64,000 bases of DNA from Azoarcus sp. PA01 (GCA_001274695.2 LARU01000004.1:372001-436000), one strand, 5' to 3'. Positions 44,802 to 57,424 are shown, counted from the first letter of the stretch. Notes: generated by a model not told the origin, from the sequence alone. Made by a program: numbers and translations.

Positions 44802-47800
44802 TCAATGGCTCTTGTGATCGAACCTTTTGCGACCGCGCAGGAAGTCCACGACCTGTTCGGGGGGAGCGGGCGACTGATCAGATAGCCCTGCAGCTCGTTG
44901 CACTTGAACAGGCGCAGGAACTTCGCCTGTTCCTCCTCCTCGACACCTTCGGCGATCACCTTGAGATCCAGCGAATGCGCGAGCGAGATGATCGTCGCCA
45001 CGATCGTCATGCTCTCGGGCGTCGTCGCCATGGTCTCGATGAAGGACTTGTCGATCTTGAGCGCGCCGACCGGCAGCTTCGCGAGGTAGCCCAGCGACGA
45101 ATACCCGGTGCCGAAATCGTCGATCGCGATGTCTCCGCCCATGAGCCGGATCTCGGTGAGCTTGGCGATGTTTTCCTTCATCTCCGTCATCATCATGCTT
45201 TCGGTGATCTCGAGTTCCACATGCCGGGCATCGCCATTGGCTTCCTCGATCGCGCAGCGCACCGATTCGACGAAGTTCTTCTGCTGCAGCTGGATCGCGG
45301 AGACGTTGACGGCGATACGAGGCGGATCGATCCCCGTTTCGCGCCACTCCTGGGCGTCGGTCAGCGCCCGTCGGATCGCCCATAACCCCACCTGCAGGAT
45401 CATGCCGGTCTCTTCGAGGACGGGGATGAACTGCCCCGGCTGCACCAGGCCGACGGTGGGGTCGTTCCACCGCATGAGGGCTTCGAGTCCGGTGACAAGG
45501 CCCGTGGCGCCGGACACTTTCGGCTGGTAATAAAGCACGAACTCGTCGCGCTCGAGGGCCTGTCGCAGACGGTTTTCCAGCATCAGCGATTCGGCGACGC
45601 GGGCGTTCATTTCCGGCCCGTAGAACAGGTAATTCATCCCCGAGCCCTTGGCCTTGCGCAGCGCCGCCTCGGCATTCCTGAGCACCGCCTCGGCGTCCTG
45701 GTCTTCGCCGGTCGCCACCGCGATCCCCGCCGAAGCGGCCACGCGCAGTTCGTTCTCGCCGACGACGATCGACGTGTTGAACACGTCGACGGCAAGGTGT
45801 TCGATCAGGTGCGCGATTTCGGTGACCTGCCGGTTGTCGCTGACGATGCCGGCGAAGTGGTCGACGGCGATCCGGGCCACGTCGGGCGGATTCGGCCAGG
45901 CTGCACTCAGCCGCTGCCCGACCTCGCGCAGCACCGCGTCGCCGACCTGGCGGCCGAAGGTTTCATTGATGTTGCGGAAGCGGTGGATGTTCCATACCAC
46001 GACAGCGAGACGCTCGCCCGGATGCTGCCGGACGCTTTGCAGCGCCTGGGTCAGGTGTTCGAGCAGATGGGCGCGGTTCGGCAGCCCGGTGAGAAGATCG
46101 TAGTACGCGATGAACGCGAGGCGGTCCTTTTTCGCGATGAATTCGAGCGCGAACGACACGTCGCCGGCCAGTTCGCCGAGAAGCTGCAGCTCGTCACCGG
46201 CAAAAAAACCCGGCTCGGCCGCATAAAGCACCAGCACCGCCGCGACCTTCCCTTCGGAAAAAAGCGGCAGTGCGATCTTCGAGCGGTATCCGTAGCGCTG
46301 CGCTTCCGACAATCCGGTCATGCTCGCCCCCGCTGCGGGGATGTCGTTGATGAACACCGGAACCCGGGTGCGCACCGCTTCGCCGACCGGATCGCGCGTT
46401 TCTCCCCCAGTGGACGCGGCCAGTTCCCGGGCCGCCACCGGATCGTCGCTTCCGGCCCATGCCACCGCCGTGACCTGCATCGTCGCCGGATCGAGTTCGC
46501 CGATCCACGCGATGCCGAACTCCCCCTCCTCGACCGCGATGCGGCAAGCCTCGTCGAACAGCGCGTCGCGGCTGTGAATGCGCACGATCGCGGAGTTGAT
46601 GCCGCTCAGAACGGCATACACGCGCGTGAGGCGGCGAATGCGCTGTTGCTGCTCGCTGCGCTCGAGAAATTGTCCGATCTGGCCGCCGAGCGAAGCCAGC
46701 GTATCGGTCAACGGGGAATCTTCATCCTGGTATTCGCGGCTGAAAACCTCGAGAACGCCGGCGACTTCCCCGCGCACGACGATGGGGAAAGCGCCTCCCG
46801 AACGCAGCCCTGCGTCGACTGCCTCGCGGGACCACGAGCAACCGCGATTCGCTTCGATTCGCGAACGCCACAGCGTGCGGCGCGACGACCAGACGTTGCC
46901 GGGCGCGCCGCTGCCGGATTCGAGCACCATTCCGGAGATCTTTTCCACCCAGTCGCCGCACAGTTCCGTTGGCTGGCACCACGCTCCGAGACAGCGCAGC
47001 ACCCCTGCGGGATCATCCACCTTCCACAACGCGCCGGCCGCGAAATCGAGCTTCGCGCAGATCGCCTGCAATACCTTCAGCGAGACTTCGTCAAAGCTCA
47101 CCGCTTCCCCGAGGATGCGCGCCACTTCGTACTGCGTGCTCAGATGGCGCTGAGCCCGTTCGCGGGCAACGATCTCCCCTTCGAGCTCGAGGGCGTGCCC
47201 GCTGACCTGCCGGTACAGGCTGCCGTTCTCGTAGATGCGCCCGACCTGCGCCGCGAGGATGCGCAACAATTTTTCGTCGTCCGCGGTGAAACCGCCCTCG
47301 CCCTGTTTGTTGCCGAGGCATAGCCAGCCGTAAACCTTGGTCAGCGACGTGAGCGGTGCGGCGACGATGGAACGCAGAGGTGGATACCCGGCCGGCAAGC
47401 CGGTTGCAACACCGCGCTCGACCGGAAATTCGTAACGCTCGGCCTGTTGCTCGCGATACACCCGGCCGAGCAGGCCGTCATCGAGCTGCACTGCTCCCAT
47501 CGTCGTGACGACTTCCGGCGCAATGCCGCAGTGGATCGTGTACGCTAGCGCCTCGCTGTCGGTACAGCGTGCCGCGAGGCTGCCAAAGTCCGCGCCGATG
47601 AGCTGACGGGCCCGCTTGCAGACGTGGTCGAGCAGCTGGGCCAGATCGCGCTGCGACGCGAGCTGCAGGTTGAGCTCGATCAGCGCTTCGAGCTTGGCGC
47701 TGGCCGTCTGCAGCTCCGCCACTTTCTCGGCGAGCTTGCCGGTCATCAGCTGCAGGTGCCGGCGGTCGAACTCGGGCTCCGCGAGCGTCGCCACCGGCGT

Positions 47801-48199
47801 GCCGCCCGATTGCTCGAGCGCCTTCGTCACGACCCGGATGATCTCTTCGGGATCGGATGGCTTGATCAGGATATCGACGACGCCGCACGCTTTCGCGAGG
47901 CGTTGCGCGTCGTCCTCGAGATAGTACGCGGTGTAGAAGATCACCGGCGTGTCGCTGATCGTGGCATCGGCGCGCAGCTGCCGCACGAATTCGTAGCCGT
48001 CGACCTGCGGCATCAGGATGTCGCAGATCACCAGCGCGGGCTTTTCCTCGCGCACCAGCCGAAGCGCCTCCTCGCCGTCGGCCGCCTCGATGACGCGATG
48101 ATCGAGGGCTTTGAGAATCGTCGCCAGCAACTCGCGGTTGTCAGGCATGTCATCGACGACGGCGATAGTAGCCATGCTCGTGAACCGTCCTCGAATCAT
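44802..48199 (-). CDS. response regulator with GAF, GGDEF and EAL domains, frameshifted near its end
   Basis: A cytoplasmic cyclic-di-GMP protein of about 1130 residues. A receiver domain (1-130, Asp in VICDILMPQVDG, Lys in ILIKPSD) is followed by three GAF-like domains (about 165-340, 365-520, 550-700), a GGDEF domain whose signature is degraded (VDHFAGI), and an EAL domain with intact EALMRW, ITESMMM, DDFGTGYSSL and IDKSFI. It is therefore probably a phosphodiesterase. At 44859-44864 a run of six G (plus strand) should be seven; restoring it gives the natural end PPEQVVDFLRGRKRFDHKSH. Without it the frame runs on into bcp. The start at 48199 overlaps the receiver gene (ATGA); 48175 is also possible. 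Confidence 0.85.
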
Positions 48200-48591
48200 C
48201 GGCCGCCGTGCTGCTGGCGCAGCGAAGGCGGCAGATATTGTTCGATCAATGCGACGAACTCTTCCGGTTCGATCGGTTTCGACAGATAACCGTCAAACCC
48301 CGCGGCAAGCACCTGCTCGCGGTCTCCGATCATCGAAAAAGCGGTCACTGCGACCACCGGAATCGCCGCCAGCGCGGGCTCGCGCTTAAGCTGCCCCACC
48401 ACTTCGTAGCCGTTCTTCTTCGGCATCTGAAGATCGCAGACGATCAGGTCCGGCGTATGGCGGCGCGCGAGCTCGAGTGCCGCTTCCCCGTCCTCGGCCG
48501 AAAGGATGTCGTAGCCGTTTGCCGAGAGAAGGTAGCGCAGCAGCTCCAGGCTGGCAGGGTGGTCTTCCGCGATGAGTATTCGTGCGGCCAC
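48196..48591 (-). CDS. stand-alone response regulator receiver
   Basis: A 131-residue CheY-like receiver without an output domain. It has the acidic pair in LIAEDHPAS (near 8-9), the phosphorylation Asp in LIVCDLQMPKKNGYEV (near 52), the switch Thr/Ser in VVAVTAFSM and Lys in GYLSKPIEPEEF. It begins three bases after the PAS kinase stop and overlaps the next gene by four bases, so it may shuttle phosphate between the kinase and the cyclic-di-GMP enzyme. Confidence 0.92.
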   Translation of the reverse strand: MAARILIAEDHPASLELLRYLLSANGYDILSAEDGEAALELARRHTPDLIVCDLQMPKKNGYEVVGQLKREPALAAIPVVAVTAFSMIGDREQVLAAGFDGYLSKPIEPEEFVALIEQYLPPSLRQQHGGR

Positions 48592-48594
48592 TTT

Positions 48595-50070
48595 TCAGGG
48601 CTCCGGCAAAGTCAGGGTGAAGACGCTGCCTGAACCCAGCGTGCTCGTACAACTCAGCTCGCCCCCCAGCAACACGGCGAGCTTGCGGCTCAGATGCAGC
48701 CCGAGACCGGTGCCTTCGACGCCCTTCGTCCGCGACGCCTGTCCCTGGACGAAAGCTTCGAACAACGAGGAAAGTTCCTGCTCCCCGATTCCCGGTCCGG
48801 TGTCGCTGACCGACACCACGAGCCTGTGCTTTTTGCCTGCGTTTTCGAGCGCCAGGTCGATTCGGACGTTGCCGTGCAACGTGAACTTTATCGCGTTGCC
48901 GACGAGGTTGATGATGATCTGACTGAGCGCGCGCCGATCGGTTTCGAAAACGATCGGGTCCGACCGTATCGCGACGATCAGCTCGAGCCCTTTCGACAGC
49001 GCCTGCGGGCGCAGCGAGGCAGCGATTTCGCCGATCAGCGCGCCGCAGTCGATCGGCTCGAAATTGAGTTCGATCTTGCCGGCCTCGATCTTCGCGAGAT
49101 TCAGCAGATCGTTGATCAGCGCGAGCAGATGCCGCGCATTGTTGCGGACGATCTCCAGCTGGCGGGTCTGTTCGGGATTGAGCTCACCCGGCAGCTTCAT
49201 CAGCAGCGTGCCGGTGAAGCCGATGACCGCATTGAGCGGCGTGCGCAGCTCGTGGCTCATGCTGGCCAGGAAGTGGTCCTTCGCGCGGTTCGCGGCGAGC
49301 AGTTCGAGATTCTTTTCCTGCAGCGCCTGCTCGAAACCCCGGCGCTCGCTGACGTCGCGGATCGCGCTCATGACCACCGGCGTTTCCTCGGTCTTCAGCG
49401 GACTCAGGCTGATCTCGACGGGAAACTCCGTTCCGTCCTTGCGCAAGCCATACAGTTCGAGCCCGGCACCCATCGCCCGGGTACGGGGAGCCGAGAAATA
49501 ATGCGAACGGTGACCCTTGTGCGCGCTGCGGAAACGCTGCGGCAGCAGATCCTCGATCGGGCGCGCGCGCAGTTCGTCGCGCTCGTAGCCGAACAGCCAC
49601 TCGGCCTGCCGGTTCGCGATCAGGATGTGACCCGTGGGATTGACGATGACGATGCCGTCGGGCATCGAATCGAGCAGTTCCCGGAACTTCGATTCGAGCG
49701 ACTTGCTGTCACGCTGCACTTTCAGCTGCGTGATGTCCTTTTCCGAAAACAGCAGAAACAGTTCGCCCGCCCCCTGCCCGATCTTGCCGGAAATGACGAC
49801 GTAAATCAGCGTGCCGTCGTTGCGCCGGCGCAAGGCTTCGAACGTGCCGCGCCCGCGTTCGCTCGTTTCGGCGATGAAATGATCCTGCTCCGCTTCGCTG
49901 CCCGGCACCGTCACGAGTTCGTGGATCCTCGCCCCGACCGCCTCCGAGCGCGAGTAGCCGAACATCCGCTCGGCCCCGTCGTTCCACGCCAGCACCTTGC
50001 CGGCGGGATCGAGCATCATCAGCGCATCGGGGTCATCCGCGATCCATCTGTAATCGACCTGGTCGGGCAT
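48595..50070 (-). CDS. PAS-domain sensor histidine kinase
   Basis: A 491-residue soluble kinase without transmembrane segments. PAS 1 (about 5-125: DALMMLDPAGKVLAWNDGAERMFGY) and PAS 2 (about 135-260: SMPDGIVIVNPTGHILIANRQAEWLFGYE) precede a HisKA domain with SMSHELRTPLNAVIGF (His near 285) and an ATPase domain (NLVGNAIKFT, DTGPGIGEQ, GTGLGLHLSRKLA). It probably senses an internal redox or ligand signal. GGAGG lies just before the ATG. First gene of a kinase-receiver-PDE operon. Confidence 0.93.
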   Translation of the reverse strand: MPDQVDYRWIADDPDALMMLDPAGKVLAWNDGAERMFGYSRSEAVGARIHELVTVPGSEAEQDHFIAETSERGRGTFEALRRRNDGTLIYVVISGKIGQGAGELFLLFSEKDITQLKVQRDSKSLESKFRELLDSMPDGIVIVNPTGHILIANRQAEWLFGYERDELRARPIEDLLPQRFRSAHKGHRSHYFSAPRTRAMGAGLELYGLRKDGTEFPVEISLSPLKTEETPVVMSAIRDVSERRGFEQALQEKNLELLAANRAKDHFLASMSHELRTPLNAVIGFTGTLLMKLPGELNPEQTRQLEIVRNNARHLLALINDLLNLAKIEAGKIELNFEPIDCGALIGEIAASLRPQALSKGLELIVAIRSDPIVFETDRRALSQIIINLVGNAIKFTLHGNVRIDLALENAGKKHRLVVSVSDTGPGIGEQELSSLFEAFVQGQASRTKGVEGTGLGLHLSRKLAVLLGGELSCTSTLGSGSVFTLTLPEP

Positions 50071-50227
50071 TGCTCCCTCCGGAAAGTGGCACGCCGGCCA
50101 CGAGGAGGCGCCTGCTGGAGAGCGCACCACGGCCGCGGTTCACAGCTTATTCAATAACCGGTATAAACGGGACGCCGGACCGTAACAAATCGCCGCCCGG
50201 CGGACCGAGACGACGTGCCAGCGACCG

Positions 50228-51594
<1,367 letters not shown>

Positions 51595-51598
<4 letters not shown>

Positions 51599-52515
51599 TC
51601 CCGTCCGGTCAAGGCTGCGGCCATCGCGGAAAGCTCCGTGACGGCGTGCTCCGCAAACGTCGTGATGAGACTCGAGCGGAACTTGTCTTTCGGGATGATC
51701 ACTTCGAGCGGCGTGTACTGCTTCGGTTCGAGCGGCACCGCAACCAGGCGCCCTTCCCCGATATCGCGCTGGATCGCGGCGAACGACGCGATCGCGAAGC
51801 CGACGCCTTCGCCGGCCAGATATTTGACGGTCGCGAGGCTGCCGAGCTCGGCGCAGACATTGACTTCGTCGATGCCGATCCCGGCCGCGGCGAAGAACTG
51901 CTCGGCCAGTTCGCGGATCGCGTTGCCGGGATCGCGCGTAATGAACGCTTGGTCGAGCAGATCGTGCGCGGTGAGCCGCGACTTCGACGCGAGCGCGTGG
52001 CCCGGGCGGCAGATCACGAACAATTCGTCGCGCGCCGCGGTAAAGCGTTCGATCGCCGGCTGCTCCGACACGATCTCGATCAGCCCCAGATCGAGTTCGC
52101 GCGCCGCGACCCGGTCCTCGGTGAGCTGCGAATTGCCCACCACCACCCGTGGAATGACGCGCGGATATTTATTCTTGAAGCGCTCGAGCAGCTTCGGCAG
52201 CCAGTACGCGGCAATCGTCGTGCTGGTGCCAATGCTCAGCGCCCCGCCCAGTTCGTCGGTCAGCTCGGACACGCGCGACTCGAGTTCCTCCGACAGGTCG
52301 AGGATCCGATCGGCATAGGCAAGCACGACTTCGCCGGCCCTCGTCAGAGTGACCTTGCCGTGCCCGCGCTCGAGCAGCCGCGTGTTGAAGTGTTCCTCGA
52401 GTTGCTTGATCTGGAACGTGACCGCCGGCTGGGTCATGAAAAGATGCTCGGCTGCGCGGGTAAAGGAACCGTGCTTGGCCACCGCGCTGAACACCTGCAG
52501 CCTGCGATCTGCCAT
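51595..52515 (-). CDS. LysR-family regulator
   Basis: A 306-residue LysR regulator. The N-terminal winged helix (LQVFSAVAKHGSFTRAAEHLFMTQPAVTFQIKQLE) is followed by a two-lobed effector domain with ALSIGTSTTIAAYWLPKLLERF. It resembles CysB/CbbR-like sensors of metabolic state, but the target is unknown. The ATG at 52515 has GGAGA nine bases upstream. A near-palindrome (52537-52556), ATAC-CGG-GTAT at its centre, precedes it and is a candidate LysR box. Divergent from lplT and overlapping radA. Confidence 0.9.
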
Positions 52516-52536
52516 CCCCGCTTCTCCATAAATCAT

Positions 52537-52556
52537 GTTTATACCGGGTATTAAAC
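52537..52556. promoter_or_regulatory. candidate LysR box upstream of the LysR gene
   Basis: GTTTATACC-GG-GTATTAAAC is a near-palindrome of the T-N11-A type, located 22 bases upstream of the chosen LysR start and about 140 bases from lplT. An 11-base match (GTTTATACCGG on the minus strand) occurs at 50158-50168, upstream of the PAS kinase operon. Confidence 0.45.
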
Positions 52557-52693
52557 CACATGCCGCCGCGGCGGTGGCCACTGGCCGGGCACGGGCCGGT
52601 CCAGGAACGGCCGGGGCCTTGTTTCGAATCAAAACAATTCAGCCCTGTCGTGATATAAACCGCCCTTTACTCACGTGACGGCGCTTCCCTCCG

Positions 52694-53944
52694 ATGCCGC
52701 TCGGCTTCTACATCATCATGGCAGCGCAGTTTTTTTCCGCGCTGGCCGACAATGCCTTGCTGATCGTTGCAATCGCGCTTCTCCGTGAAATGGCGGCCCC
52801 GGAACAATTCGAGCCGCTGCTGAAACTGTTCTTCACGGTTTCCTATGTCGCCCTCGCCGCGTTCGTCGGCGCGGTTGCCGATTCGATGCCGAAGTGGCGC
52901 GTCATGCTGATCAGCAACACGATCAAGATCGGCGGGTGCATGATGCTGTTCCTGGGTGCGCATCCGCTGCTCGCGTACGCGGTGATCGGTCTCGGCGCAG
53001 CGGCCTACTCGCCGGCGAAGTACGGCATCCTTACCGAATATCTCCCGCACCGGCTGCTGGTCGTCGCCAATGGCTGGATCGAAGGCCTCACCGTCGGTGC
53101 GATCATCCTCGGCACCGTTCTCGGCGGCCTCCTCATCCGCCCCGATGCATCAGCGTGGCTTGCGCGCCTGGAGCTGCCGCTGGTCGAGGGCACCTTCAGT
53201 GCCCCGATCGCGGTGATCGGCCTGTTCTACGTGATCGGCGGAATCTTCAATTTCTACATTCCCGACACCGGCGTCGACCACAAGCCGCTCAAGAACAATC
53301 CGCTCTACCTGATCCATGATTTCAACCATTGCCTGAAGCTCCTGTGGCGCGACAAGCTTGGCCAGATCTCGCTCGCCGTCACGACGCTGTTCTGGGGAGC
53401 CGGGGCGACGCTTCAATTCATCGTGATCAAGTGGGCCGAACACAATCTGGGATTCAATCTCTCGCAGGCGTCGATGCTGCAGGGCGTGGTCGCGATCGGC
53501 GTCGCCCTCGGAGCGGTGATGGCGGCGAGGATGATCAGCCTGCGCCGGTCCGTCCAGGTGATTCCGCTCGGCATCGCGATGGGACTGGTGGTGATGGCGA
53601 TGGTCACCGTCACCCACGCGACGCTCGCGATGCTACTGATGGTGCTCGTCGGCGCGCTGGCCGGATTTTTCGTCGTGCCGATGAATGCGCTGCTGCAGCA
53701 CCGCGGCCATATCCTGATGGGCGCCGGGCACTCGATCGCAGTGCAGAACTTCAACGAGAACCTGTCGATCCTGGTAATGACCGGCCTTTACGCGCTGCTG
53801 ATCATGTCGGGCCTGTCGATCCACATCGTCATCGTGATGTTTGGACTGTTCGTCGCGGGAATGATGCTGGTGGTCAAGTGCCACCACGAACGGAACCAGC
53901 GCGAGTTCGATTCGGTCGCGCTGCTCGACGAACACAAGCACTGA
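52694..53944 (+). CDS. lplT: lysophospholipid transporter LplT
   Basis: A 416-residue MFS protein with 12 helices. The LplT family is clear from FYIIMAAQFFSALADNALLIVAIALL (residues 5-30), SPAKYGILTEYLP (near 106) and GFFVVPMNALLQHRG (near 317). It flips lysophospholipids across the inner membrane for reacylation. No aas acyltransferase gene is adjacent; the neighbours are the divergent LysR gene and the convergent uracil-DNA glycosylase. Confidence 0.93.
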   Translation: MPLGFYIIMAAQFFSALADNALLIVAIALLREMAAPEQFEPLLKLFFTVSYVALAAFVGAVADSMPKWRVMLISNTIKIGGCMMLFLGAHPLLAYAVIGLGAAAYSPAKYGILTEYLPHRLLVVANGWIEGLTVGAIILGTVLGGLLIRPDASAWLARLELPLVEGTFSAPIAVIGLFYVIGGIFNFYIPDTGVDHKPLKNNPLYLIHDFNHCLKLLWRDKLGQISLAVTTLFWGAGATLQFIVIKWAEHNLGFNLSQASMLQGVVAIGVALGAVMAARMISLRRSVQVIPLGIAMGLVVMAMVTVTHATLAMLLMVLVGALAGFFVVPMNALLQHRGHILMGAGHSIAVQNFNENLSILVMTGLYALLIMSGLSIHIVIVMFGLFVAGMMLVVKCHHERNQREFDSVALLDEHKH

Positions 53945-53971
53945 GCGCAAGACCGCACCGGCTGGCTTTCG

Positions 53972-54817
53972 TCACGTCGGCGGCGTTTTTTCCATCAGTT
54001 CCCGGGCAAAACACAGGTCTTCCCAGACTTTCGCCTTGTCGCGCTGATTGCGCAACAGGTAGGCCGGGTGGTAGGTGACGATCACCGGCGTTCCGCGACA
54101 GCTGAAAACCTGTCCGCGTGCGGCGCCGATCGCCACATCGACACCGAGCAGCGCGCGCGCGGCCGGACGGCCCAGCGCAACCAGCAGGCGCGGCCGCACC
54201 AGTGCGATCTGCCGGGCGAGATAGGGTTGGCACGCCTCGATCTCGTCGTTTCCCGGCGTGCGGTTGTGCGGTGGTCGGCACTTGACCGCATTCGCGATAT
54301 ATACCTCTTCGCCCCGCTTCAATCCGATCGCCGCCAGCATCGCATCGAGGAGCTTGCCGGCAACGCCGACGAATGGTTCGCCGCGCTGGTCTTCTTCCGC
54401 CCCCGGCCCTTCGCCGACGAACATCCAGGACGCGTGCCGATCGCCGACCCCCGGCACGGCCTGGCGACGCCGCTCGCATAGCCGGCATGCCGTGCACGCA
54501 CGAATCTCCGCTTCGAGTGCGTCCCAGTCGAGAGTTTCGATATGCCCGGCGCGCTCGTCGGGGGAGTCGACCGCAGCGGCGAGCGCAACGGACGCCGGCT
54601 GCGGCGCAGGGACCGGCTGCGGCCGAGGCGAAGCCCGCCGTTCTCGTGCCGGGACGCCGCCGGCTTCGCTCGCGGACGGGAGTGCAGCAGCCGGTTCTTC
54701 CGGCACTGCCTCCGGCGCGTCGGCCTGCAGCGCCTGCAGCGCCTGCGATGTTGCACGCAGCCGCCACAGCGGAGTGAGGCCCATTTCGCGCAGAATCGCT
54801 TCCCAACGCCGGCTCAT
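53972..54817 (-). CDS. uracil-DNA glycosylase, family 4 (iron-sulfur)
   Basis: A 281-residue enzyme. The catalytic domain (from about 95) has Cys pair CTACRLC, motif GEGPGAEEDQRGEPFVG, a Cys in AVKCRPPHNRTPGNDEIEAC (second and third cluster positions) and the product loop VTYHPAYLLRN. It removes uracil from DNA. The N-terminal 90 residues are a Pro/Ala-rich linker with a short helix. The ATG (54817) overlaps the rimI stop by four bases. Confidence 0.93.
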   Translation of the reverse strand: MSRRWEAILREMGLTPLWRLRATSQALQALQADAPEAVPEEPAAALPSASEAGGVPARERRASPRPQPVPAPQPASVALAAAVDSPDERAGHIETLDWDALEAEIRACTACRLCERRRQAVPGVGDRHASWMFVGEGPGAEEDQRGEPFVGVAGKLLDAMLAAIGLKRGEEVYIANAVKCRPPHNRTPGNDEIEACQPYLARQIALVRPRLLVALGRPAARALLGVDVAIGAARGQVFSCRGTPVIVTYHPAYLLRNQRDKAKVWEDLCFARELMEKTPPT

Positions 54818-55269
54818 AATTCGAGCCGCATCACGATCGCGTCCTCGCGACCGCCTTCGCGCAGCGCGTAGTAGCCCTTGCGCCGCCCGATCGGCTGGAG
54901 GCCGTGCGAGCGGTACAGCGCCACAGCCGCCGAATTCGAGGGGCGCACTTCGAGAAAGAACTGCGACGCACCGCATCGCCGTGCTTCGGCAAAAAGATGG
55001 CGCAGGAGGGCCGTGCCGAGCCCCGCGCCCTGGAACTCGCGCGCCACGCTGATGTTCAGCAGATGCGCTTCGTCCAGCACCATCAACATGACGGCATAGG
55101 CAACAGGGGATCCGCCGACGCGCATCACCCAGGCGCTGTGCCCGGCGGCCAGCGAGTCTGCGAAGTTCCCCCGGGACCACGGGAAAGCATGAAGGGCGCC
55201 TTCGTTATCGACGACCCAGTCGAGGTCGCCAGCAGTCATCGGGGAAAAATCGGGTGCTGCGGCGTTCAA
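54814..55269 (-). CDS. rimI: ribosomal protein bS18 N-acetyltransferase RimI
   Basis: A 151-residue GNAT acetyltransferase. It has MTAGDLDWVVDNEGALHAFPWS at the N-terminus, acetyl-CoA loop ISVAREFQGAGLGTALL (near 75-90) and FLEVRPSNSAAVALYRSHGLQPIGRRKGYY. The start is TTG at 55269, which overlaps the tsaB TGA (TTGA) and has GGGGAGG just upstream; the first ATG would cut off the first strand. It forms a tsaB-rimI-udg operon. Confidence 0.93.
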   Translation of the reverse strand: MNAAAPDFSPMTAGDLDWVVDNEGALHAFPWSRGNFADSLAAGHSAWVMRVGGSPVAYAVMLMVLDEAHLLNISVAREFQGAGLGTALLRHLFAEARRCGASQFFLEVRPSNSAAVALYRSHGLQPIGRRKGYYALREGGREDAIVMRLEL

Positions 55270-55958
55270 GCGCGCCCTCCCCGGGCGAGACGTTCCGCCG
55301 TCGTCAGCGCGACCTTGTCGCGCACATACAGCGGAACGGCGTATTCGGGCGCCAACAGCCGCCCTTCGCGGACCTCGCCCGCCGCCAGACGGGCAACATC
55401 CGCAGCCCGGGGAACGGCTGTCGAATCGCGGCCCGCCAAGCGCGCGAGGACGGACGGCGCAATGCTCGCTTCGTGCACGCGCAGCGCCGAACCGACGCCG
55501 AACCACCGTTCGCCCGCAGGCAAAGTGAGTTGCTGCGGCGGTGAGCAGGCGGGACCCTGCACTTCGATCGCCCGCTCGCCGTCAATGCGATAGGCGGCCG
55601 AATACACTTCGCCCATGCGGGCATCGGTTGCGGCGAAAACCGTGCTCCCTTCGCCCTGCAACGCCAACGCCGCGAGGCTGCATATCGGCACCACTCCGAT
55701 CCCGGCGCCCATCCCGAGACCCTGCGCGACCCCGCACGCGAGCCTCACCCCGGTGAACGCACCGGGGCCCGCGCCGAACGCGATCGCATCGAGGGTGGCG
55801 ATCGGTAAGCCGGCGTCCCCGAGCAGCCTCCGAAGCGTCGGCAGCAGGTGCTCCGAATGATTGGCATGCCCTTCAAGGCGACGGTCGACGACGACACCGT
55901 CGACCAGCAGGGCGACGCTCGCGTGCTCACACGAGGTCTCGATGGCGAGGATTTTCAT
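55266..55958 (-). CDS. tsaB: tRNA threonylcarbamoyladenosine biosynthesis protein TsaB
   Basis: A 230-residue ASKHA-fold protein: MKILAIETSCEHASVALL at the N-terminus, GAGPGAFTGVRLACGVAQGL near 63 and a degenerate second half. It works with TsaD and TsaE to make t6A in tRNAs reading ANN codons. It heads the tsaB-rimI-udg group. Confidence 0.95.
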   Translation of the reverse strand: MKILAIETSCEHASVALLVDGVVVDRRLEGHANHSEHLLPTLRRLLGDAGLPIATLDAIAFGAGPGAFTGVRLACGVAQGLGMGAGIGVVPICSLAALALQGEGSTVFAATDARMGEVYSAAYRIDGERAIEVQGPACSPPQQLTLPAGERWFGVGSALRVHEASIAPSVLARLAGRDSTAVPRAADVARLAAGEVREGRLLAPEYAVPLYVRDKVALTTAERLARGGRA

Positions 55959-56096
55959 AGGCCGGCATTTTACCGGCAGCGGCGCCTGACCAGTGAAATG
56001 TGCGTGGAACCGAAACGGGGTGCCGAGCAGCCGCTGCCGCGCGGCTGCGGAAGGAACGGCACCGGAAAAAGTCCGGCGGGCAGCGGTCCTCGGTGT

Positions 56097-56471
56097 CTAG
56101 CGGGCAGCGGCCCTGCGGCTCTCATAGACGCCACGCATGGCCTCGCGCAATTCGCGGTTCAAGGCCTCGCGCTCGTCCTGGGACAGCGACGGCCGTTCGC
56201 GCACCGCGACCGGGAGGTCCGCGCCGCTGATCAAGGCGCGCCTGAGTTCGGCGCGCCGCAGGTCCTGCGGGCTTTGCAGCGTCGCCAGCGGCTCCTCCGC
56301 GAGAACGCCGGGCACCGCCTGCGCAAAGACCGGACTCCACGCGGCGAACGCGACAAGCAGGGCCAAGGCCAGGACCGGCAGCGCTTGTCCGCGCCCCCAC
56401 GCGTGCAGGTGAACCGAAGCACCGGCCCGACAGGACGTCGGAGGACCTGATGTCAATCTCGAATGTGTCAT
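56097..56471 (-). CDS. small exported protein of unknown function
   Basis: A 124-residue protein with a late hydrophobic signal or anchor (about 34-51, LPVLALALLVAFAAWSP) followed by AQA, then a helical, charged domain (RRAELRRALISG, SLSQDEREALNRELREAMRGVYESRR). I do not recognise the family. Its helix could bind a partner in the periplasm. The ATG at 56471 has GGAG ten bases upstream; a GTG at 56495 is possible. Confidence 0.6.
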   Translation of the reverse strand: MTHSRLTSGPPTSCRAGASVHLHAWGRGQALPVLALALLVAFAAWSPVFAQAVPGVLAEEPLATLQSPQDLRRAELRRALISGADLPVAVRERPSLSQDEREALNRELREAMRGVYESRRAAAR

Positions 56472-56677
56472 GATGATGATCTCCAGCCTCTTCACGGGGG
56501 CGACTTTCGCATACCCGAAAAATACTAGGAATTACCCGTGCCGTGGGAGCTGCCCGTGCGCGTTTCGGACGATGCTGTAACGGGGTGTTGCCTATTCCAC
56601 ACCACCTTACGAAGCGTTACTCGGGTACCCGGCATGGGCTGCCGAAGCGCTAGCATGCCAAATGTTCAAAGGATAGG

Positions 56678-57424
<747 letters not shown>

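Noticed and set aside
44036..48199. A single 1387-codon frame joining the GGDEF-EAL protein to the peroxiredoxin
   Set aside because: The join covers 256 bases with no conserved residues, the natural EAL end exists in the next frame, and bcp has its own ATG and ribosome site. A one-base homopolymer loss explains it better than a fusion.
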